A stretch of DNA of 8,060 bases from JAFGOM01 sp964428385. GTDB taxonomy: Archaea > Halobacteriota > Methanomicrobia > Methanomicrobiales > Methanospirillaceae. Each line of letters starts with the position of its first letter. Position 1 is the first letter of the stretch. The position numbers and the translations under genes are program-made. The notes under the pieces are model-generated. The model searched no databases and was not told the DNA's origin. It saw only the letters and a list, made by a program, of their open reading frames with translations. Where the stretch lies: NCBI GenBank assembly GCA_964428385.1, contig CAYRYR010000118.1, positions 1 through 8,060 of the forward strand, given 5' to 3'. This document shows, piece by piece, positions 6,881-8,060 of this stretch.

Positions 6881-6927
6881 AGATAGATTAAGGTGAACTT
6901 TCCAGGAAGTTTAGCCATTAACTATAT
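6881..6927. repeat. Repeat copy interrupted by intron: 5'-exon side
   Basis: It aligns with 305-352: AGATAGATTAAG is identical, followed by the palindromic AACTTTCCAGGAAGTT and AACTATAT. On the minus strand it is the 5' exon, ending in TATCT at the splice site (IBS1). It includes a stem-loop 15 bases before the insertion point. Unlike the left copy, no gene starts beyond it. Confidence 0.75.
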
Positions 6928-6950
6928 CTCAGTTCAATGGGAGGATTTTC

Positions 6951-7082
6951 AACCGCAGAGGACGCAGAGGGCGGAACACGTGCAAGATTTTTTGTGAATA
7001 TCAGCCCCCTCCGGGGTTAGATTAGATCACTCGGAGGGATAATTATTGAAGTTGAAACAGTCTCTCTCGTCCCTCTGCGGTT
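6951..7082. repeat. CGCAGAG-type inverted-repeat element
   Basis: AACCGCAGAGG (6951-6961) is perfectly complementary to CCTCTGCGGTT (7072-7082), and the pairing continues imperfectly to about 20 bases per arm. Inside, CCCTCCG (7007-7013) pairs with CGGAGGG (7032-7038). The ACCGCAGAGGACGCAGAGG word resembles widely scattered intergenic repeats in environmental prokaryotes; the mechanism behind them is not known to me. The 132-bp unit could be a MITE-like or structured RNA element. No ORF is credible here. Confidence 0.6.
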
Positions 7083-7157
7083 AGATCAGTTCAATTATCG
7101 AAAGAATGTCATTTCAACCGGAACATCGATATAAGAAGTGAAAACATGATTGGCAAT

Positions 7158-7211
7158 ATCACTTGAAAAATCGATAGTGCCGTTGTTGGTTCTGTCTATT
7201 TTTCAAGTGAT
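7158..7211. repeat. 14-bp perfect hairpin
   Basis: ATCACTTGAAAAAT (7158-7171) is the exact complement of ATTTTTCAAGTGAT (7198-7211), separated by 26 bases. The right arm lies inside the small element at 7188-7254. CAAGTGAT is also found just inside the tip of the inverted repeat at 4459 (ACAAGTGATACC), linking these repeats. It could be a nested or rearranged element end. Confidence 0.6.
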
Positions 7212-7254
7212 TATAATATGACAATTCCCTGTTATTTGATAAACTGACAGAGCC
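7188..7254. mobile_element. 67-bp miniature element with GGYTCTGTC ends
   Basis: GGTTCTGTC (7188-7196) and GACAGAGCC (7246-7254) are inverted with one mismatch, and the left end continues like the 4459 repeat (TCTGTCTxxxxxCAAGTGAT). It could be a MITE or deletion derivative of the element whose ends lie at 54 and 4459. No clear target-site duplication is seen next to it. Confidence 0.45.
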
Positions 7255-7280
7255 AGTGGTGAAACAGACAATGATATGTA

Positions 7281-7290
7281 ATTAAATAAA
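7281..7290 (+). promoter_or_regulatory. TATA-like box of the toxin-antitoxin pair
   Basis: ATTAAATAAA resembles an archaeal TATA box. Transcription some 25 bases downstream would start near 7308-7312, just before the GGTGG ribosome site (7318-7322) of the ATG at 7328. This geometry favours 7328 over the ATG at 7295 as the start of the first gene. Confidence 0.35.
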
Positions 7291-7327
7291 AGGTATGTAT
7301 TTACTATTGTATGAACTGGTGGCACCA

Positions 7328-7615
7328 ATGACAGCAGATATAAAAAGCACAGAACTATCAAAAGATTACGTTAAAGCCGTGGTAAACAGGACAATTAAAT
7401 CCAGAATAGAAGAAATTAATCAGAAATTAACGAATCTTTATGACAGTATACAATATTTCGAAAAGAAATATGGCATGAAAACGGAAGAATTTTATACCAA
7501 GTTTTCATCAGGATCGCTTGGGGATGACATGGATTTTTTTGAATGGAAAGCATCCTCTGATGTTTATAATGAGCTAAAAGAAGAGATAACAGTGCTCTTC
7601 GAGGCAATTGGATGA
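7328..7615 (+). CDS. Coiled-coil candidate antitoxin of TumE-type pair
   Basis: A 95-residue, charged, mostly helical protein. Residues 13-47 (YVKAVVNRTIKSRIEEINQK and on) look like a coiled coil. They are followed by the motif FEKKYGM (44-50), then GDDMDFFEW (65-73) and a C-terminal helix. Small archaeal proteins of this layout stand in front of DUF6516/TumE genes, so an antitoxin role is inferred from position and family resemblance. No helix-turn-helix is evident, unlike TumA-type antitoxins. The start at 7328 is chosen for GGTGG five bases upstream; an in-frame ATG at 7295 would add 11 residues (MYLLLYELVAP) but lies too close to the TATA-like box. Its stop overlaps the next start (ATGA). 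Confidence 0.7.
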   Translation: MTADIKSTELSKDYVKAVVNRTIKSRIEEINQKLTNLYDSIQYFEKKYGMKTEEFYTKFSSGSLGDDMDFFEWKASSDVYNELKEEITVLFEAIG

Positions 7616-7968
7616 TCGGGGATTATTTTGATTTTTTAAAAAGAATTGCCATAAATAGTCCAGAAGTTGTGAATATTCGGATTATTAGGGAATTTATCGG
7701 TGTAAATAGTGGATTTATCAGGTTCGCCTTAGATCTCAGAGATGGCTGTGAACTTCATGTTTTTGAGTACATTGATTCCGGTCTTCATAAATTGGATTAC
7801 TCTTATCACTGGTTGAACATAGAGAAAAATTTGATAAAACGATGGGACAATGCACCTCATCATAATGAGATTGAAACGTTTCCACATCATGTTCATGATG
7901 GGGAGAGTATAGGACCATCCGTAGAGCCATCGTTTGCAGATATCCTTAAAAAAATCGGTGAAAATTGA
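7612..7968 (+). CDS. TumE/DUF6516-family candidate toxin
   Basis: A 118-residue soluble protein with a beta-rich N-terminal half (IRIIREFIGVNSGFIRFALD, ELHVFEYID) and conserved family motifs: YSYHW (63-67), RWDNAPHH (77-84) and FPHHVHDG (90-97). This His-rich, aromatic pattern is characteristic of the DUF6516 family, whose member TumE is the toxin of a toxin-antitoxin system. Whether this archaeal member is toxic, and its target, are inference. The ATG overlaps the upstream stop by four bases, and GAGG (7601-7604) sits seven bases before it, so production is coupled to the antitoxin. Motifs and length look complete. Confidence 0.8.
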   Translation: MIGDYFDFLKRIAINSPEVVNIRIIREFIGVNSGFIRFALDLRDGCELHVFEYIDSGLHKLDYSYHWLNIEKNLIKRWDNAPHHNEIETFPHHVHDGESIGPSVEPSFADILKKIGEN

Positions 7969-8060
7969 AAAATTAAAATGAACGTAATGTATGAGGCCAA
8001 TAAATTGACAGTGTCCAATAATCGGGTGATAAGATAAAAAATGTGCAATATACCATATAT
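7969..8060. other. AT-rich tail after the toxin gene
   Basis: Ninety-two AT-rich bases with no credible gene. ATATACCATATAT at the end could belong to a promoter for something beyond the window. No terminator hairpin with a T-run is visible after the toxin stop. Confidence 0.3.

Noticed and set aside
6951..7254. CRISPR array
   Set aside because: The repeats are inverted, few and irregularly spaced, without regular spacer-repeat periodicity or cas genes nearby.

Overview
The window looks archaeal, probably a methanogen of the Methanomicrobiales (Methanospirillum-like). This is an inference from moderate GC content, ATGA-overlapped gene pairs with strong Shine-Dalgarno sites, a small archaeal-style toxin-antitoxin pair, and AT-rich intergenic DNA full of short inverted repeats. 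No rRNA or other phylogenetic marker is present, so the assignment is tentative.

Layout from left to right. Bases 1-370 are non-coding and hold one arm of a 54-bp inverted repeat, a long foldback (91-270) and a repeat unit (224-352) reaching almost to the first gene. Bases 371-4332 are a two-gene plus-strand operon: a 1021-residue SNF2-family DNA translocase and, overlapping it by 4 bp, a 299-residue SWIM zinc-finger protein. Bases 4333-4690 are non-coding, with stem-loops, a terminator-like hairpin and the second arm of the inverted repeat (4459-4511). From 4691 to 6927 a second copy of the 224-352 repeat is split by a minus-strand group II intron (about 4772-6880, 2109 nt) that encodes its own reverse transcriptase/maturase. 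Bases 6928-7290 are non-coding and carry a CGCAGAG-type inverted repeat, a 14-bp perfect hairpin and a 67-bp element with GGYTCTGTC ends. Bases 7328-7968 are a plus-strand pair: a coiled-coil candidate antitoxin overlapping a TumE/DUF6516-type candidate toxin.

The SNF2 and SWIM genes are translationally coupled and probably act together on DNA or nucleoprotein; their substrate cannot be told from sequence. The intron is a self-contained retroelement: catalytic domain V, domain VI with a bulged branch-point A, an EBS1 loop that pairs with the 5' exon, and an RT with an intact YADD box. The toxin-antitoxin pair is an independent module. Together with the repeats this is an accessory, recombination-rich region. 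The most informative observation is that the intron's interrupted target has an uninterrupted paralogue 4.5 kb away in the same window, which fixes the intron ends almost to the base.
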